From contig JAJYLA010000014.1 in NCBI GenBank assembly GCA_021788115.1, positions 1 to 43,501 of the forward strand: a DNA stretch of 43,501 nucleotides. The letters run 5' to 3'. Origin of the DNA: Actinomycetes bacterium. GTDB lineage: Bacteria > Actinomycetota > Acidimicrobiia > Acidimicrobiales > Palsa-688. Both the position numbers and the translations under genes were made by a program. The notes below the pieces were generated by a model. It made no database searches and was not told where the DNA came from. It was given only the letters and a program-made list of their open reading frames with translations. Shown piece after piece: positions 40,811 to 43,501 of this stretch (positions within the stretch are counted from its first letter, which is position 1; each line of letters begins with the position of its first letter).

Positions 40811-40843
40811 GGCGCCGGCTCGCCTGGTCAACGAGCCGGCGCC
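40811..40843 (-). terminator. Strong hairpin in the xfp leader, attenuator or terminator candidate
   Basis: A perfect 12-bp GC-rich stem (40811-40822 with 40832-40843, 9-nt loop) lies about 110 bp before the xfp start. On the minus strand a six-T tract follows about 16 bases after the stem (complement of 40789-40794), too far for a textbook terminator. No minus-strand gene lies upstream, so it would act on the xfp leader itself or end a small transcript. Confidence 0.45.
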
Positions 40844-41137
40844 GGGTCGGGAGGGCCACTCTGACATCCCGAGGAGCCTTCGCTAGGTCCTTCCGACCTG
40901 CCCGGCCGAGAGGACGGCTACGTGGGCGAAGGCCACCTCACCGTCGCGCCGGCCGGGAAGTCTTATCGAGCGTTTCGTTGCCGCGGCGATCCGGTCGTTT
41001 CGGATCCTGTCGAAATACGCTTCCAGGGCCACGGTCGACCTTCCTCACGCGCTGCGATCGACGCTGCCCAGTGTGGCACCGCCGGTGCGCGAGGCCGTAG
41101 GGCCGAAGGTCACCGAAAGCGATTCTCCAACCGACAA

Positions 41138-41172
41138 GGGACTTTCGGATACCCGGTCGGGTACTTGGACCC
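41138..41172 (+). promoter_or_regulatory. Tandem DosR-like boxes between xfp and the CBS-BON gene
   Basis: GGGACTTTCGGATA (41138-41151; complete left half) and GGGTACTTGGACCC (41159-41172) start 21 bp apart, like the pair before the membrane-protein gene. Each matches 9 of 14 core positions. They are 96-130 bp before the CBS-BON start and about 440 bp before xfp. Confidence 0.45.
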
Positions 41173-41267
41173 TGCTGCTGGTCACCGAGGCGTGAGCACG
41201 CTTCGAACCAAGGCGTAGCGCGGCGCGTACCGTGTACCCGCGAGGAGACTCAGGAGAGGAGCGACGA

Positions 41268-42041
41268 GTGGGTGTCGAGGGTCCAGATCGCGCGAAGACC
41301 AGCGGGGAAGGGCGTTTCGCCTGCGGCGCCGTGCTCCCCATGAAGGTGAGGGACCTCATGACGGTCGACGTCGTGACCGTCCGTCCGGACGCCACGCTCA
41401 GAGATGTCGCCGACCTCCTCCTCGAGCACCGCATCCGAAGCGTCCCGGTGGTCGACGACATCGGTCACCTCCTCGGTGTTGTGAGTGAATCCGACGTCGT
41501 CGGCCGCGTCGTCGGGACGGGGAGCGAAGGTCGCGGGCTCGGCTCGCTGCTCGCCCGTGCGCTCGGCTCCGCCGGCGAGGCCGCCGACGCTCCGGGCGCC
41601 GCCGTCGAGGCACCGACCGCCGGCGACATCATGACCCGTGACGTGGACACCTGCGCGCCGGAGGAGCCCGCCGCCAGCGCGGCGCGCCGCATGCTCCGGC
41701 GGGACGTCCGGGTCATGCCCGTCACCGACGACGACAGGGTCGTCGGGATGCTTGCCCGCCACGACATCCTGCGACTTTTCGACCGTCCCGACGCCGAGAT
41801 CAGCGATCGGGTCGACGATCTCCTGGCCAACCCGTTGTGGGCACCGGAGGACCACCACGTGGAGGCCGCCGTCCACGACGGCGTGGCGATCCTCACCGGC
41901 TCTGTCCCGCATCGCAGCGACGTCGGCGTCATCTGCAACGAGGTCCGCCACGTCCCGGGCGTCATCGAGGTCGTGAACCGCCTCACCTGGGACGCCCCCG
42001 ATCCCAGGCCGCCGGTCGTCCGGGACACCGACTGGCGCTGA
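41268..42041 (+). CDS. CBS-pair protein with C-terminal BON domain
   Basis: A 257-residue cytosolic protein. CBS one begins MKVRDLMTVDVVTVRPDATL and contains HRIRSVPVVDDIGHLLGVVS plus ESDVV; CBS two begins DIMTRDVDTCAPEEPAASAA and contains RDVRVMPVTDDDRVVGMLAR plus HDILR. The tail (about 185-250) HHVEAAVHDGVAILTGSVPH and VRHVPGVIEVVNRL is a BON domain. CBS pairs bind adenine nucleotides and sense energy charge; related hypoxic response proteins occur in the mycobacterial DosR regulon. GTG chosen for the strong GGAGAGGAG before it; an internal ATG (MKVRDLM, 24 codons on) lacks a ribosome site. Confidence 0.9.
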   Translation: MGVEGPDRAKTSGEGRFACGAVLPMKVRDLMTVDVVTVRPDATLRDVADLLLEHRIRSVPVVDDIGHLLGVVSESDVVGRVVGTGSEGRGLGSLLARALGSAGEAADAPGAAVEAPTAGDIMTRDVDTCAPEEPAASAARRMLRRDVRVMPVTDDDRVVGMLARHDILRLFDRPDAEISDRVDDLLANPLWAPEDHHVEAAVHDGVAILTGSVPHRSDVGVICNEVRHVPGVIEVVNRLTWDAPDPRPPVVRDTDWR

Positions 42042-42045
42042 GGTC

Positions 42046-42086
42046 CGCGCCGCGCCGGCCGTCGGATCTCCGGCCGGCGCGGCGCG
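42046..42086 (+). terminator. Strong GC hairpin after the CBS-BON gene
   Basis: A perfect 15-bp stem (42046-42060 with 42072-42086, 11-nt loop) starts 4 bp after the stop codon. There is no U-tract, a form common for actinobacterial terminators. Confidence 0.7.
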
Positions 42087-42214
42087 TCTGTCAGCAGTTC
42101 CGGGTGGCCGGGCCGCGGGCGGGGCGAAGGGCGCCGATCGGAGGGGTGCGGTGGCGGTCCCCGCAACCGGCCCTTGCGATTTCCAGCCGACTGTGCGAGA
42201 GTAGCCCAGAGGCT

Positions 42215-42811
42215 ATGAGACGCAAGATTCTTGCGCTCGGTGGGATCCTGGTGTTGGCGGTGGGGGGTTGTTCGAGCGGGAAGCGCGATGCGAGCCCGAC
42301 GACCACCTCGTCTCCGCCCTCCACCACCGCGCTGGCGGCGAACCCGGACACGATTCCGGCGGTCATCACGCCGGCGTACGTGAACGCCGTGTTCAAGGTG
42401 CTCAACCACCTGAATGGGGACGCTGCTCGCGTCGTTGTGTCGACCGGACGATTGACTTCCAAGGCTAACCTGTACTTGAGGACCGTCTATAACGACCCTC
42501 TATACGCGGTCGAACAACGTGTACTTGAGCAGGGGGTCACTAGTCATTTCGTGAACGTGCGTAGGCCACCCGGTGATCGGATTACAGTGGTCGATCGGAT
42601 CCTGTCCTCAAGTCCGACGTGCATATTTGTTCAAGCAACGAGTAATCTTTCTGCAGTTGAGATTCACCCGACGCGTGCGGCCTCTTCTGAGTACTGGGAA
42701 TTGCGCCCCAAGCAGCCTGGTATAGATCCAAATGGTCTGAATCCGACGCCGTGGGCACTTTCGGTGAACGAGGATTTCCTTACGCCCACCACGGTAGGCG
42801 ACCCGTGTTAA
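42215..42811 (+). CDS. Putative secreted lipoprotein, unknown function
   Basis: A 198-residue protein with a lipoprotein signal: MRRKILALGGILVLAVGGCS, where GGC is the lipobox with Cys19 as lipidation site, then a Ser/Thr/Pro-rich linker (SPTTTSSPPSTTALAANPDT). The mature domain contains VITPAYVNAVFKVLNHLNGD and RRPPGDRITVVDRIL and ends NEDFLTPTTVGDPC. I do not recognise the fold. Base composition drops from about codon 80 on (AT-richer third positions) compared with the genes to the left. It overlaps the next gene by 7 bp, so the two are coupled. Probably anchored outside the cytoplasmic membrane. Confidence 0.75.
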   Translation: MRRKILALGGILVLAVGGCSSGKRDASPTTTSSPPSTTALAANPDTIPAVITPAYVNAVFKVLNHLNGDAARVVVSTGRLTSKANLYLRTVYNDPLYAVEQRVLEQGVTSHFVNVRRPPGDRITVVDRILSSSPTCIFVQATSNLSAVEIHPTRAASSEYWELRPKQPGIDPNGLNPTPWALSVNEDFLTPTTVGDPC

Positions 42812-43501
42812 AGCTGCTCCTTGCTGCCGTACTCGGTTTCGGGAGTAGTTCAATCCCCACCTCCCTGACGTATTCCGCAAGTGGGGGAGCGTGTGTTGCA
42901 GGCTCCCTAGGCACGGCCGTCCTGTGTGGTGGGTCATACCAAGTGGTAGAGCCTGGCGCGGCGACTCGTGCCGATCCTACGCACGTAACTGGGGGACGGG
43001 GTCGCAGGAGAGCACCGCCCCCGATGTTGCCGTATGTGGCAAATGCCGGGCCGGGCGGGGGGCCCTGCCTGGCGCTGGGGTCGGCGACGCCGGCACCCAA
43101 TGTGACGGTCTTGGCGTGGCTGGGGACCCGTCACCTGCCGGCGTGTGGCGCGCGACCCGTCGGTAACGCGGTAGCCCCCGCGGTCTTGGCGCTGCGTTAT
43201 TGGCAGACCGTTCGTCTTCCGGTTCCGCACCCGTCGATCCCGCCGGGTTGGGCAATCACAGGGAAACTGGCTTATCTGGTGACCGGGGGAACGACGGCCC
43301 CGCCGGAGTGGCACTTCTCCACACCCTTGGGACCTCTCTCGATCACGGCGCGGGGCGCGTACGTGGTCGATTGGGGGGACGGCAGCCTCCCAGTGTGGAC
43401 GGGGCCTTATCCGGAGGAAGGGGAGCCGTGGCCCTCAGGCAGGATCACCCATACGTACGATTGGGTGGGGACGGTGACGGTCGTAGTACGCGAAGAGTGG
43501 A
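42805..43501 (+). CDS. Secreted PKD-like domain protein (truncated by the window end)
   Basis: An open frame of 232 codons that runs off the window. It starts at a GTG inside the end of the lipoprotein gene with a signal-peptide-like MLKLLLAAVLGFGSSSIPTS. A Gly/Pro-rich region follows, and near the end ARGAYVVDWGDGSLPVWTGP then SGRITHTYDWVGTVTVVV is a PKD-like motif (V-D-W-G-D-G-S ... H-T-Y). PKD-type domains mediate extracellular protein or carbohydrate contacts. Secreted or cell-wall attached; the C-terminal anchor is not visible. The coupling to the lipoprotein suggests a shared surface role. Moderately sure of frame and PKD call; function unknown. Confidence 0.68.
   Translation, partial: MLKLLLAAVLGFGSSSIPTSLTYSASGGACVAGSLGTAVLCGGSYQVVEPGAATRADPTHVTGGRGRRRAPPPMLPYVANAGPGGGPCLALGSATPAPNVTVLAWLGTRHLPACGARPVGNAVAPAVLALRYWQTVRLPVPHPSIPPGWAITGKLAYLVTGGTTAPPEWHFSTPLGPLSITARGAYVVDWGDGSLPVWTGPYPEEGEPWPSGRITHTYDWVGTVTVVVREEW

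Larger units (their letters stand above)
40701..41267. other. 567-bp divergent intergenic region between xfp and the CBS-BON gene
   Basis: No supported gene. A plus-strand frame from a GTG at 40922 to 41218 stays open but shows no domain and its codon bias fades after about 25 codons. The region holds the hairpin at 40811-40843, an imperfect repeat AGGTCCTTCCGACCT at 40885-40899, and two DosR-like elements at 41138-41172. The great length suggests long leaders, a small RNA or both. Confidence 0.45.

Noticed and set aside
40922-41218. Plus-strand frame of 98 codons between xfp and the CBS-BON gene
   Set aside because: No ribosome site, no recognisable domain, and coding-like third-position bias is lost after the first quarter; it also contains the DosR-like boxes.
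1-43501. tRNA/rRNA genes, CRISPR arrays, insertion sequences, prophage or integrase genes
   Set aside because: No direct-repeat array, transposase or integrase motif, or cloverleaf-like segment was seen; a covariance-model scan was not possible here.

Overview
The window is about 43.5 kb of very GC-rich DNA with tightly packed, often 4-bp-overlapping genes, GTG/TTG starts and several probable leaderless regulator genes. This points to a chromosomal segment of a high-GC actinobacterium. A DevR/DosR-type response regulator, a P1B-5 ATPase with a C-terminal hemerythrin domain and a secreted PKD-like protein fit that, and a deep-branching (for example acidimicrobial) actinobacterium is plausible. 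The lineage is inference. I saw no tRNA, rRNA, CRISPR array or transposase.

Layout. (1) 1-3937, minus: a regulator-led catabolic operon of GntR/FCD regulator, FAH-family protein, DRE-TIM metallolyase, SDR dehydrogenase and a cut-off SsuC/TauC-type ABC permease. (2) 4361-5705: heme A synthase (ctaA) and small ORFs. (3) 5773-11403, minus: a large LuxR/ATPase (LAL-type) regulator behind a two-gene 2-oxoacid:ferredoxin oxidoreductase whose four subunits are fused into two chains (delta-alpha, beta-gamma). (4) 11965-15166: hemerythrin protein, two gene remnants, and an arsR-acr3-arsC operon. (5) 15363-17726, plus: P1B-5 ATPase-hemerythrin fusion. (6) 17774-22094, minus: TetR regulator plus a heterodimeric ABC exporter with a clear TetR operator. 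(7) 22130-28414: housekeeping and accessory genes (RarA/MgsA ATPase, YciI-like, DMT transporter, quinone oxidoreductase, PadR regulator, DHA2 efflux pump, an unknown). (8) 28543-42041: a dormancy/hypoxia island resembling the mycobacterial DosR (DevR) regulon. It holds a DevR-like regulator, a PAS-PAS histidine kinase, a receiver-only regulator, three universal stress proteins, two PNPOx-fold flavoproteins, a GNAT-acyl-CoA-ligase-like fusion, a conserved two-TM membrane protein, acetate kinase, phosphoketolase and a CBS-BON protein. (9) 42215-end: a lipoprotein and a truncated PKD-like secreted protein of different base composition.

How it fits together. DosR-like inverted repeats (GGGACTTT-NGN-CCC type) lie upstream of several genes of the island. 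Weaker copies sit before the fused oxidoreductase and the hemerythrin ATPase. The simplest reading is a low-oxygen or redox response. In it a DevR-like regulator and a kinase without an obvious heme GAF domain would control stress proteins, metal/iron ATPase, ferredoxin-linked oxoacid metabolism and a phosphoketolase-acetate kinase route that makes ATP without respiration. All regulatory links are inference from motif resemblance and gene order.
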